Source: Sinorhizobium fredii USDA 257 (GTDB lineage Bacteria > Pseudomonadota > Alphaproteobacteria > Rhizobiales > Rhizobiaceae). Taken from it: a stretch of 64,000 nucleotides of DNA. Position numbers and translations under genes: made by a program. The DNA is taken from NCBI RefSeq assembly GCF_000265205.3, contig NC_018000.1:4402001-4466000 (forward strand). Direction: 5' to 3'. The notes beneath the pieces are model-generated. The model saw only the letters and a list, made by a program, of their open reading frames with translations, searched no databases and was not told the origin of the DNA. Below are positions 44,129 to 52,133 of this stretch, in pieces; position 1 is the first letter of the stretch; the number at the start of each line of letters is the position of its first letter.

Positions 44129-45091
44129 ATGACCCGCACCATCGTCGCTTCCGCCACACGCGAGATCGTCATCGGCTTCGACCAGCCCTTCTGCGTCATC
44201 GGCGAACGCATCAACCCGACCGGGCGCAAGAAGCTCGCTGCCGAAATGATCGAAGGCAACTTCGATACGGTTATCAAGGACGCGCTGGAGCAGGTCGCCG
44301 CGGGCGCGACGATGCTGGATGTCAATGCAGGTGTGACCGCTGTCAACCCCAACGAGACCGAACCGCCGCTGCTCGTCAAGACGCTGGAGATCGTCCAGGG
44401 CCTCGTCGACGTGCCGCTGTCGATCGACAGCTCCGTGACGGCTGCGATCGAAGCAGGCCTTCGCGTCGCCAAGGGCCGGCCGCTGGTCAACTCGGTCACC
44501 GGCGAAGAGGAAAAGCTGGAAGCGATCCTGCCGCTCGTCAAGAAATACGACGTACCGGTCGTGGCGATTTCCAACGACGAAACCGGCATCTCGATGGACC
44601 CGGACGTGCGCTTCGCCGTCGCCAAGAAGATCGTCGAGCGCGCCATGGATCACGGCATCAAGCCTCACGATATCGTTGTCGATCCGCTCGTCATGCCGAT
44701 CGGCGCGCTTGGCGATGCCGGCCGGCAGGTCTTCGCGCTGCTGCGCCGCCTGCGCGAGGAATTGAAGGTGAATACCACCTGCGGCCTCTCCAACATCTCC
44801 TTCGGCCTGCCGCACCGCCACGGCATCAATGCCGGCTTCATCCCAATGGTGATCGGCGCCGGCATGACCTCGGCGATCATGAATCCCTGCCGTCCGCAGG
44901 AAATGGAAGCCGTGCGCGCCGCAAACGTCTTGAACGGGACTGACGCGAATTGCTCCAACTGGATCATGACCTATCGCGACCACAAGCCGGCCGAAGGCGG
45001 CCATGTCGTGGCCGCGGCGTCACCGGCAGCCGGCGGCGGACGGCGTGGCGGACGTGCGGCTCGCGCCGGCGGCGCGGCAAGGGGGGAATAG
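44129..45091 (+). CDS. Methyltetrahydrofolate:corrinoid methyltransferase (AcsE/MtgA, pterin-binding family)
   Basis: This protein has 320 residues with a single pterin-binding TIM barrel (residues 15-270): CVIGERINPTGRKKLAAEM, MLDVNAGVTAVNPNE, PLSIDSSVTAAIEAGL and TTCGLSNISFGLPHR. It matches AcsE, MtgA and the pterin-binding module of MetH in plan, without MetH's other domains. It should transfer methyl groups between the corrinoid protein at 38178 and THF. The last 45 residues are a Gly/Ala/Arg-rich disordered tail. It follows metF in the same block. Confidence 0.9.
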   Translation: MTRTIVASATREIVIGFDQPFCVIGERINPTGRKKLAAEMIEGNFDTVIKDALEQVAAGATMLDVNAGVTAVNPNETEPPLLVKTLEIVQGLVDVPLSIDSSVTAAIEAGLRVAKGRPLVNSVTGEEEKLEAILPLVKKYDVPVVAISNDETGISMDPDVRFAVAKKIVERAMDHGIKPHDIVVDPLVMPIGALGDAGRQVFALLRRLREELKVNTTCGLSNISFGLPHRHGINAGFIPMVIGAGMTSAIMNPCRPQEMEAVRAANVLNGTDANCSNWIMTYRDHKPAEGGHVVAAASPAAGGGRRGGRAARAGGAARGE

Positions 45092-45093
45092 TC

Positions 45094-45426
45094 ATGGCAA
45101 GACATTCCCTCGCGAGCGATCTGATGGCGCTGTGGTTCCAGGCGCCGATGGTCATTGCCGCCCGCACACAAGCCATGGCGTTTGCCGCCATGACCGGCTC
45201 TGCAACGGACTATGCCGAAAACAATCGCATGGTGACGGAGAAGATGGCCGCAGTCGCGGAAAGCGTTGTTGCAGCGAACGTCGCCATCGCGAAAGAGGGA
45301 ATGGGACTCGCATCAGCATTTGCCGCCGGGAAGACCGTTTCCGACGGCCACAACCGCGTGACGGCCGCCGCCCTGCGCCCCTATGCCAAGCGCGTGCGGG
45401 CCAACGCCCGCCGGCTCTCGAAATAA
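45094..45426 (+). CDS. Small helical, phasin-like protein in the methyl-transfer block
   Basis: This 110-residue protein is predicted to be helical and amphipathic (LMALWFQAPMVIAARTQAMAF, then NNRMVTEKMAAVAESVVAAN) with a basic C-terminus. The layout recalls phasin-type proteins, but the match is weak. The ATG at 45094 follows GGGGGGA, only 2 bp after the previous stop, so it belongs to the block. It may be a scaffold for the pathway enzymes or unrelated to the chemistry. Confidence 0.65.
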   Translation: MARHSLASDLMALWFQAPMVIAARTQAMAFAAMTGSATDYAENNRMVTEKMAAVAESVVAANVAIAKEGMGLASAFAAGKTVSDGHNRVTAAALRPYAKRVRANARRLSK

Positions 45427-45496
45427 ACTGGCGCCGCGCGTCGCTTCGGACGCGCGAGGTCGCTCAAACCCCTTGGATTGCTGGCGAGACAGGAAA

Positions 45497-47545
45497 ATGT
45501 TGAACGTGCCGCCGAAGGACAACAAGACCGATCCGCTGGTGCTGTTCATGCCATCGGGCAAGCGCGGGCGCTTCCCGATCGGCACGCCGATCCTTGACGC
45601 CGCGCGTTCGCTCGGAGTCTATGTCGAGAGCGTCTGCGGCGGACGCGCGACCTGCGGACGCTGCCAGGTCTCCGTGCAGGAAGGCAATTTCGCTAAGCAC
45701 AAGATCGTCTCGTCGAACGAGCATATCTCGCCGGTTGGCCCGAAGGAACAGCGCTACGCGAGCGTGCGCGAACTGCCCGATGGCCGGCGCCTTTCCTGTT
45801 CCGCCCAGATCCTCGGGGATCTCGTCATTGACGTGCCGCAGGATACGGTCATCAATGCGCAGGTGGTGCGTAAAGCTGCGTCGGACCGGGTGATCGAGCG
45901 CAATGCCGCCGTCCAGATGTGCTATGTCGAGGTGGACGAGCCGGACATGCACAAGCCGCTCGGCGATCTAGACCGGATGAAGGCTGTTCTGGAGAAGGAC
46001 TGGGGCTGGAAGGATCTCTTGATTGCTCCGCACCTGATCCCGCAGATGCAGGGCATGCTGCGCAAGGGCAACTGGGCGGTGACCGCCGCGATCCACCGGG
46101 ACATGGATTCCTCGCGTCCCTTCATCGTCGGTCTCTGGCCGGGATTGAAGAACGAGGCCTATGGCATTGCCTGCGACATCGGCTCGACGACGATCGCCAT
46201 GCACCTGGTGTCGCTCTTGTCCGGCCGTATCGTCGCCTCCTCCGGCACATCAAACCCGCAGATCCGCTTCGGCGAGGATCTGATGAGCCGCGTCTCCTAC
46301 GTGATGATGAACCCGGATGGCCGCGAGGCGATGACCAAGGCGGTGCGCGAGGCGGTGAACGGCCTGATCGGTGAGGTCTGCGCCGAGGGCGAGGTCGACC
46401 GCCACGATATCCTCGACATGGTGATCGTCGGCAACCCCATCATGCACCACCTGTTCCTCGGCATCGACCCGACCGAGCTCGGCCAGGCGCCGTTCGCGCT
46501 CGCCGTTTCCGGCGCGCTGCAATATTGGGCGCATGAGATCGACATCGAGGTCAATCGCGGCGCCAGACTCTACATGCTGCCCTGCATCGCCGGCCATGTC
46601 GGGGCGGACGCCGCCGGTGCTGCACTTTCGGAAGGCCCGCACCGGCAGGACAAGATGATGCTGCTCGTCGATGTCGGCACCAATGCCGAGATCGTGCTCG
46701 GCAACCGGGAACGCGTCGTTGCCGCCTCCTCGCCGACCGGACCGGCCTTCGAGGGCGCCGAGATTTCCTCCGGCCAGCGCGCCGCCCCGGGCGCGATCGA
46801 GCGCGTCCGCATCGACCCGGAAACGCTGGAGCCGCGCTTCCGCGTGATCGGCGTCGACAAATGGTCGGATGAAGAGGGTTTCGCCGAGGCCGCCGCAGCG
46901 GTCGGCGTCACCGGCATCTGCGGTTCGGCGATCATCGAAGTGGTCGCCGAGATGTATCTGACAGGGATCATCTCACAGGACGGTGTGGTCGATGGCGGCA
47001 TGGCCGCAAGAAGCCCGCGCATCGTTCCGAACGGCCGCACCTTCTCCTATCTGCTGCATGACGGGGATCAGCGCATCACCGTCACGCAGAACGACATCCG
47101 GGCGATCCAGCTGGCCAAGGCGGCGCTCTATGCCGGGATCAAGCTCTTGATGGAAAAGCAGGGCGTCGACCGGGTCGATACGGTCCGCTTTGCCGGGGCC
47201 TTCGGCTCATTCATCGATCCGAAATACGCTATGGTGCTGGGCCTGATCCCGGATTGCGACCTCGATGAGGTAAAGGCTGTCGGCAATGCCGCCGGCACCG
47301 GTGCCCTGATGGCGCTCCTCAACCGCGACCACCGTCGTGAGATTGAGGAAACCGTGAGGAAAATCGAGAAGATAGAGACGGCTCTTGAATCGAAATTTCA
47401 GGAGCACTTCGTCAACGCCATGGCGATGCCGAACAAGGTCGACGCCTTCCCGAAGCTGGCCGAAGTCGTTGCGCTACCGGAGCGCAAGGTGCTGGCAGAC
47501 GATGGCGAAGGCGGGGGACGCAGGAGGCGTAGGAGCCGAGAGTAG
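45497..47545 (+). CDS. RACo/RamA-type corrinoid reactivation ATPase with [2Fe-2S] domain (ASKHA, DUF4445)
   Basis: This is a 682-residue protein. The N-terminal [2Fe-2S] ferredoxin domain has Cys47, Cys53, Cys56 and Cys101 (CGGRATCGRC then SCSAQ). A linker follows, then an ASKHA-fold ATPase (about residues 210-650) with ACDIGSTTIAMHLV, MLLVDVGTNAEIVLGN and FAGAFGSFIDPKYA. Proteins of this type use ATP to reduce Co(II) corrinoid proteins back to active Co(I). A [2Fe-2S] domain like that of RACo, rather than the 4Fe-4S of RamA, is present. The C-terminus is Arg-rich. It closes the six-gene block. Confidence 0.92.
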   Translation: MLNVPPKDNKTDPLVLFMPSGKRGRFPIGTPILDAARSLGVYVESVCGGRATCGRCQVSVQEGNFAKHKIVSSNEHISPVGPKEQRYASVRELPDGRRLSCSAQILGDLVIDVPQDTVINAQVVRKAASDRVIERNAAVQMCYVEVDEPDMHKPLGDLDRMKAVLEKDWGWKDLLIAPHLIPQMQGMLRKGNWAVTAAIHRDMDSSRPFIVGLWPGLKNEAYGIACDIGSTTIAMHLVSLLSGRIVASSGTSNPQIRFGEDLMSRVSYVMMNPDGREAMTKAVREAVNGLIGEVCAEGEVDRHDILDMVIVGNPIMHHLFLGIDPTELGQAPFALAVSGALQYWAHEIDIEVNRGARLYMLPCIAGHVGADAAGAALSEGPHRQDKMMLLVDVGTNAEIVLGNRERVVAASSPTGPAFEGAEISSGQRAAPGAIERVRIDPETLEPRFRVIGVDKWSDEEGFAEAAAAVGVTGICGSAIIEVVAEMYLTGIISQDGVVDGGMAARSPRIVPNGRTFSYLLHDGDQRITVTQNDIRAIQLAKAALYAGIKLLMEKQGVDRVDTVRFAGAFGSFIDPKYAMVLGLIPDCDLDEVKAVGNAAGTGALMALLNRDHRREIEETVRKIEKIETALESKFQEHFVNAMAMPNKVDAFPKLAEVVALPERKVLADDGEGGGRRRRRSRE

Positions 47546-47566
47546 GCGCGATCGGCGTCCGGCTTC

Positions 47567-48034
47567 TCACGCCGCCTTTGCGGCGAAGGAGGCCAGCAAC
47601 CCGCCCCAACCTTTTTCAGAGTCGAGCACACCGCGCAGGTCGTGAGCTTTGGCGCCGTAGTTTGCCAGTTGGCGATGCTCGAGCGTCACGGTGGTCTCGT
47701 TTTCGCTCGTCGCTTCGAACCAGACTTCGACTTCGGTTTGGAACGCCGGGTCGAAGTCGAACTCGGCGTTAAGCTGCCACGCGAGAAGAATGCGATGCGG
47801 CGGATCGCACGCGATGACGCGGCCCCAATCACGCTCCTCGCCGGCATTGCCCACCTCGAACCATCTGCCGCCGGCTCTGGCCTCGACGATCACCGTCTTC
47901 TGGCCGGACTCCGTGAGACTGTGCTCTCTGATCCACCACCCTCCCATGCCGTTGACGAAGACGTCGAAGGCCTTCTGCGGCGATGCGCGGACGATGACTG
48001 ATTTACGTACCGGAACCGGTTCGATCATGTGCAT
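47567..48034 (-). CDS. SRPBCC (AHSA1-type) domain protein
   Basis: This 155-residue START-like protein has KSVIVRASPQKAFDVFVNGMGGWW and EVEVWFEATSENETTVTLEHRQL. The ATG at 48034 follows GGAGGAACCTC. It overlaps the upstream ArsR gene by 32 bp; this pairing is common and suggests the ArsR regulator controls it. The ligand is unknown. It converges with the RACo gene, leaving 21 bp. Confidence 0.87.
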   Translation of the reverse strand: MHMIEPVPVRKSVIVRASPQKAFDVFVNGMGGWWIREHSLTESGQKTVIVEARAGGRWFEVGNAGEERDWGRVIACDPPHRILLAWQLNAEFDFDPAFQTEVEVWFEATSENETTVTLEHRQLANYGAKAHDLRGVLDSEKGWGGLLASFAAKAA

Positions 48035-48365
48035 GAGGTTCCTCCCGGTTGTTCTCACCTCTATCGTCTGCCTCGACGATGGATTTGAACGCGTCAAGCT
48101 GGTCGGCCCAGAAGCGGTCCACCCACTGCCGGAGCGGCCCCAGCCCGGCGGGATCTATGCAATAGATCCGTCGGGCGCCCGCGGCTTCGTCCCGGACGAG
48201 GCCTGCCTGCTTCAAGACCTTCAAGTGCTGCGAGATCGCCGGCTGCGATACTGGCACGGCACGCGCTAGTTCGGCGACCGACTGTCGACGTCCTGCAACG
48301 CATTCGAAAATGGCGCGGCGTGTCGGGTCGGCCAATGCGGCGAAAAGCTTTCCTTCATAAGTCAT
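48003..48365 (-). CDS. ArsR-family transcriptional regulator
   Basis: This 120-residue winged-helix protein has LFAALADPTRRAIFECVAGR, then the recognition region SVAELARAVPVSQPAISQHLKVLKQAGL (here in two parts, about residues 29-56). It lacks the Cys metal-sensing motif of true ArsR, fitting the SRPBCC-linked subgroup. It overlaps the SRPBCC gene. Confidence 0.9.
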   Translation of the reverse strand: MTYEGKLFAALADPTRRAIFECVAGRRQSVAELARAVPVSQPAISQHLKVLKQAGLVRDEAAGARRIYCIDPAGLGPLRQWVDRFWADQLDAFKSIVEADDRGENNREEPHAHDRTGSGT

Positions 48366-48426
48366 GGCTTATTATAAGCTCATACTTATGGCGGTCAAGC
48401 TGGCGTCCAAGTTGCGGGAGGTCGGG

Positions 48427-49341
48427 CTAGACGGGCTCAGCCACCCTGCCCGCCTGCATCTGGAGGTCGGCGAAGGCCTCGCGGACGTGTTCGGCAACCG
48501 CGAGCACCGGTGCCGGCGCATCCTCGACCACTTTCAGACCGATGTCGTAGTGGCCGAGATCCGGCAGGCCGTCGCGCTCGCCGAGTTGCACCATCTCACC
48601 CTGGACGAGGTAGCGCGGCAGAGGCGCGATCGCAAGGCCGGCAAGCACCGCAGCCCGCTGTCCCGTTGTATAGGCGCTGAGGAACGCCACGCGGAACTTG
48701 CGGCCGGCCCGCGACAGCTTCTCCACCGCATCGGCGCGCCAGACACAGCCGTCCTCCCACATCGAAACCGGCAACGGATCGCGCAGATGCGCGTTGCCGC
48801 ACTTGGCGCCAGCCCAGACCAGCTTTTCCTGCATGAGGATTTCGCCGTCCCTGCCCGCTTCGTCGGACAGGCTGTTGTAGATGGCGATATCGAGCCTGTG
48901 CTCGTCGACCCGCTTGCGCATGGCGTTGCTCATGCCGATCGACACATCAATTGTGACATTCGGGTACGTCTCGGCAAAGCGCTTCAGCACCTCGGGCAGG
49001 ATGCGCTCGCCGACGTCCTCCGGCGCACCGACACGCACCACGCCGTTCATGTCGGGCAGCAGGAAGCGAGACACCGTTTCGTTGTTGAGCGACAAAAGCC
49101 GGCGGGCGAAGCCGAGCAGCAACTCGCCCTTCGGCGTCAACGAGACCGACCGCGCATCGCGCAGGAACAGCGTGCAGCCCAGCGTCTCCTCGAGCTTTTT
49201 GATCTGCATCGAGACGGCGGAGGGTGTGCGGTACACCGCTTCGGCAGCAGTCGTGAAATTGCCGGTTTCGGCAATGGCGACAAAGGTCTTCAACACGTCC
49301 ATTTCCAGCAGCGGAAGCGCGTGGCGCAGCATCATGTTCAT
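48427..49341 (-). CDS. LysR-family transcriptional regulator
   Basis: This 304-residue regulator has helix-turn-helix VLKTFVAIAETGNFTTAAEAVY plus RTPSAVSMQIKKLEE in the first 60 residues, and a C-terminal effector-binding domain. The ATG at 49341 follows GAGGAGG; an upstream in-frame start at 49386 lacks such a site. It is divergent from two small plus-strand genes, the second a DUF1127 protein. The motif TTTGATTGA occurs beside its own start and before both small genes, so it probably autoregulates and controls them. Confidence 0.88.
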   Translation of the reverse strand: MNMMLRHALPLLEMDVLKTFVAIAETGNFTTAAEAVYRTPSAVSMQIKKLEETLGCTLFLRDARSVSLTPKGELLLGFARRLLSLNNETVSRFLLPDMNGVVRVGAPEDVGERILPEVLKRFAETYPNVTIDVSIGMSNAMRKRVDEHRLDIAIYNSLSDEAGRDGEILMQEKLVWAGAKCGNAHLRDPLPVSMWEDGCVWRADAVEKLSRAGRKFRVAFLSAYTTGQRAAVLAGLAIAPLPRYLVQGEMVQLGERDGLPDLGHYDIGLKVVEDAPAPVLAVAEHVREAFADLQMQAGRVAEPV

Positions 49342-49386
49342 GGCGGCCTCCTCAATCAAAAAATCTGAAAGATAGCTTAACTCCAT

Positions 49387-49399
49387 TTCGTTTGATTGA
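49387..49399 (+). promoter_or_regulatory. Candidate LysR operator, copy 1
   Basis: TTCGTTTGATTGA lies 74 bp upstream of the gene at 49473. The same 13 bases recur at 49859-49871, and TTTGATTGA occurs on the minus strand at 49352-49360 before the LysR gene. Confidence 0.45.
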
Positions 49400-49472
49400 A
49401 CATCACATCGGAGCGATAGTCAAGCTCGCAAGCAGGCGGGAACCACCCCGCATAACGCAAAGGAGCAAGGTC

Positions 49473-49823
49473 ATGACCGCCCTGACATTGGCCATCGACA
49501 ACGCCGCCGCAACCGCACGACGGATCAGTGGCACTCCTGCAAACCGTAAAGGCGTGCCGATGATGGACGCAGAAGGCTTGCAATTAAGAGGCTTCACCCG
49601 GCAGGCAGTCGACGACGGTGATTTCGTTCTAGCAATGCTGTCGCGAGCACGAATCTTCATCGAGCGGATTGCTGACAGAAGGCGCGCTACCAACGTCGCG
49701 AGAAACCGGGTGGAAACCCGGCGCCAATTGGCGAAACTGCCGGCCAGGGTCAGAAACGACCTGTTACAAGCGGAACAGAAGGTGATCAGGGCACCTGATA
49801 CAAGCTGTTGCGTGGAGCCGTAA
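49473..49823 (+). CDS. Small basic protein of unknown function, divergent from a LysR gene
   Basis: This 116-residue protein opens MTALTLAIDNAAATARRISGTP, with an AAGGAG ribosome site. It contains LQLRGFTRQAVDDGDFVLAMLSRARIFIERI and a basic C-terminal helix. I do not recognise a domain. It is followed by a small hairpin (TTGATG/CATCAA, 49837-49853) and then a DUF1127 gene with the same upstream motif. Confidence 0.65.
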   Translation: MTALTLAIDNAAATARRISGTPANRKGVPMMDAEGLQLRGFTRQAVDDGDFVLAMLSRARIFIERIADRRRATNVARNRVETRRQLAKLPARVRNDLLQAEQKVIRAPDTSCCVEP

Positions 49824-49858
49824 CAGATCACGATGTTTGATGGAAAACATCAAGCATA

Positions 49859-49871
49859 TTCGTTTGATTGA
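49859..49871 (+). promoter_or_regulatory. Candidate LysR operator, copy 2
   Basis: An identical 13-base copy of the motif at 49387-49399, located 68 bp upstream of the DUF1127 gene. The distance to the start codon is nearly the same in both cases, which supports a shared promoter element. Confidence 0.45.
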
Positions 49872-49938
49872 TCAATAGGGTTGCGCCATAAAACGACACA
49901 TGGTCGCGACCTTTTGAAAAGCTCAGAAGGAACCAGCA

Positions 49939-50139
49939 ATGTCTACGAACCAGCACTCCTCGCCTTCATCAAGCCAGAGCCTCGCCGCTTTGCCCGGCCT
50001 TTTCAGCCTGCGTGCCCGCGCCTGGGCCGCTTGGAAGCGGCATCGCAACGAGCGCATTCTGGAAAACCTCTCCTACGATACGCTGAAGGACATCGGCTAC
50101 CCATCGGTCGATGACGCGGTGCATAAGACGGAGCAATGA
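49939..50139 (+). CDS. DUF1127-domain small protein
   Basis: This 66-residue protein has the DUF1127 core (RARAWAAWKRHRNERILENLSYDTLKDIGY, residues 25-54, here one continuous stretch described by position) ending in the typical D-I-G-Y. DUF1127 proteins are abundant in alphaproteobacteria; some affect RNA turnover or phosphate and carbon metabolism. AAGGAACCAGCA supplies the ribosome site. A strong terminator follows. Confidence 0.85.
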   Translation: MSTNQHSSPSSSQSLAALPGLFSLRARAWAAWKRHRNERILENLSYDTLKDIGYPSVDDAVHKTEQ

Positions 50140-50493
50140 AAAGTGACACGACCTGTCATACGCCCCGCAATTGCTGGGTGATGAGACGATGAAGGGCATT
50201 CCCGCAAACGGAATGCCCTTCATGTTTTCGGCTGCCTGCTGATCGAGGAAGAGAAACTGTCGCCTCTTCAATGCATAAAGATTGCGTCCACCATCCGCCG
50301 AAAAATAGCCGTCGGTGGGTCTGCATAGAGGTCTTCGCATCGGCGATCCCGTTGAGACGGTCCGCGGCGAAGCGCTGCCGATTAAGGGGATTGGTCGTCA
50401 CGTCTACCGCCGAATGCCTCTCCGGGATGCGCACGAACGAATCACGGCACGCGAGGGCAAGCCCGCCGGCTGACTACAGCGCCGCGCGTCTTA
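50140..50493. other. Gene-free region with terminator, before dmeF 3' end
   Basis: No gene is recognised apart from the hairpin at 50191-50221; the rest carries no clear signal. Confidence 0.4.
50191..50226 (+). terminator. Rho-independent terminator after the DUF1127 gene
   Basis: A perfect 12-bp stem GAAGGGCATTCC/GGAATGCCCTTC with a 7-base loop is followed by ATGTTTT. Confidence 0.8.
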
Positions 50494-51486
50494 TCAGACG
50501 CACAAAGGTCGCTGCAGGGGCTCGACTTCGATGGTCACATGCGAAAGTTCGCGCAGATGCGCGAGCTTGCGGCGATAGAGCGATGGACTCTTCGGATTTC
50601 TGCTCACCAGCGAGACAATGGCGCCGTGATGGCCGGGGCCGAGCTGCCAGACGTGCAGGTCGGTTATCCGGTCACCATCCGTCTCGATCGCCGCGCGGAT
50701 GTCCCCCGGCAGGCGCTCGCCGGCTGGGAGATAGTCGAGAAGGACGCTGCCCGTGTCGCGAATGAGGCTTAGCGACCAACGAGCGATCACCAATGCGCCG
50801 ACGACACCCATCAGCGGATCAAGCCATATCCAGCCATTCATGCTTCCGACGGCCAGCGCGACAATCGCCAGAACGGAGGTGAGCGCGTCGGCGAGCACAT
50901 GCAGGTAAGCTGCGCGCAGGTTGTTGTCGCGGCCAGCCGCGTCATCGTGATGATGGTGGTCACCGCGGCCATGGTGCGCATGGTCATGGTCATGATGGCG
51001 CAGAGCATGGTGATGCGAGTGATTGTCCCGAAGCAGCCAGGCACAGGCAAGATTGACGACGAGGCCAAGTGCGGCGACGGCGATCGCCTGCGGGAAGCTG
51101 ATCGCGATCGGATTAGAGAGCCGTACGAGGCTCTCCCAGCCGATAAGCAGAGCGATAAGGGCGAGCGTCACGGCGCTTGCAAAGCCGGCGAGATCGCCGA
51201 GCTTGCCGGTGCCGAAAGTGAAGCGCGGATTGCGGGCATTGTGCCGGGCGTAGACATAGGCAAGGGCCGCAATCAGCATGGCGGCGGCGTGAGTGGACAT
51301 GTGCCAGCCGTCCGCGACCAGCGCCATCGAACCATAGATGGTGCCCGCGGCGATCTCTGCCACCATCGTCGCCGTCGTCAACGCGATGACGAACCAGGTG
51401 CGGCGCTCGTTGCGCCGGTGGTCGCCGCCGAGAAAGACATGATCATGGCCGAACCGTGCGGATTCGTTGAGACTGGCTTCGCTCAT
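50494..51486 (-). CDS. dmeF: Cation diffusion facilitator DmeF (Co/Ni efflux type)
   Basis: This 330-residue CDF transporter has about six helices. Metal-site residues are seen in VADGWHMSTHAAAM (H-x3-D-type pair in helix 2 and neighbours) and HVLADALTSVLA (helix 5). A long His-rich cytosolic loop (HSHHHALRHHDHDHAHHG) lies between. It uses proton exchange to export divalent metal. The 4-bp overlap with an upstream RcnR/CsoR-type regulator matches the DmeRF Ni/Co resistance pair known in Rhizobium leguminosarum. Confidence 0.88.
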   Translation of the reverse strand: MSEASLNESARFGHDHVFLGGDHRRNERRTWFVIALTTATMVAEIAAGTIYGSMALVADGWHMSTHAAAMLIAALAYVYARHNARNPRFTFGTGKLGDLAGFASAVTLALIALLIGWESLVRLSNPIAISFPQAIAVAALGLVVNLACAWLLRDNHSHHHALRHHDHDHAHHGRGDHHHHDDAAGRDNNLRAAYLHVLADALTSVLAIVALAVGSMNGWIWLDPLMGVVGALVIARWSLSLIRDTGSVLLDYLPAGERLPGDIRAAIETDGDRITDLHVWQLGPGHHGAIVSLVSRNPKSPSLYRRKLAHLRELSHVTIEVEPLQRPLCV

Positions 51487-51755
51487 TTCAGGTATCTCCT
51501 GACGACCTCGATCAATTCGGCAGCGCCCTGCTCCCGATCCGTTCCCGCGCTCGGGCCTGCCACGTGCGCAAGGAGATGATCCTCGATCAACTCCAGAGTC
51601 AGCCCTTGGACAGCACCGCGCACGGACGCCACGAGATTGAGGATGTCGCCGCAAGACCGTTCGGCCTCAAGCGCACGCTCAATCGCCTCCATCTGCCCCC
51701 TGAGGCGACGGACGCGTGCGATGAGCTTCGCCTGGTTTCTGATCGTGTGAGCCAT
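51483..51755 (-). CDS. dmeR: DmeR, metal-sensing repressor of the RcnR/CsoR family
   Basis: This 90-residue all-helical DUF156 protein (TIRNQAKLIARVRRLRGQME, ERSCGDILNLVASVRGAVQGL) has His/Cys residues placed as in the RcnR fingerprint. It should repress dmeRF until Ni2+ or Co2+ binds. The ATG at 51755 is used; longer upstream sequence has no family counterpart. A GC tract next to an AT-rich patch upstream may be its operator. Confidence 0.86.
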   Translation of the reverse strand: MAHTIRNQAKLIARVRRLRGQMEAIERALEAERSCGDILNLVASVRGAVQGLTLELIEDHLLAHVAGPSAGTDREQGAAELIEVVRRYLK

Positions 51756-52133
51756 AGTGTGGCCCCCTACCCTATAATAAGCACAAATACAAGATCCCTG
51801 CGGCGGGGCGCCGGGCGGCATCTTGTCAGATACCGACATCAGCGTCGTCCCGCGTCGGATTAGTCGCAATTGACAAAACTGCAACCAGGGAAGGCAAGTT
51901 GAACCTCCGCGTCGCGAGGGGACGTTTCTAGCCGGTTTGCGCCACCACAGCCGGGCGTTCTGTCGCTTTTTACCAAATCGCCGGAGTATCGCCGTTGACG
52001 CCTCCATTTGCCTCATGTCGCAATGCGAAATTTCTTCTCGGTCGCGGCTTTCCATGTCAATGTCGCAAATCGACAAGCCGCATGACATATTACAAGCGAC
52101 GAATAGACACCCTCGTCCAGCATGGGAAGCCTC
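51756..52133 (+). promoter_or_regulatory. Divergent region dmeR / AraC regulator with repeated TGTCGC half-sites
   Basis: No gene is present. Copies of (T/A)GTCGC-N8-AA occur at about 51862-51877, 51961-51976 and 52061-52076. The last also forms a perfect inverted repeat TGTCG-N5-CGACA. A further TGTCGC at 52016 is near-matching. ArgR/GbdR-type AraC regulators of this architecture are known to bind TGTCGC-containing sites, so these may be autoregulatory. Confidence 0.5.
51763..51778 (-). promoter_or_regulatory. Possible DmeR operator
   Basis: On the minus strand the sequence reads ATTATAGGGTAGGGGG, a G tract flanked by AT-rich bases as favoured by RcnR/CsoR proteins, directly upstream of dmeR. 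Confidence 0.35.
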
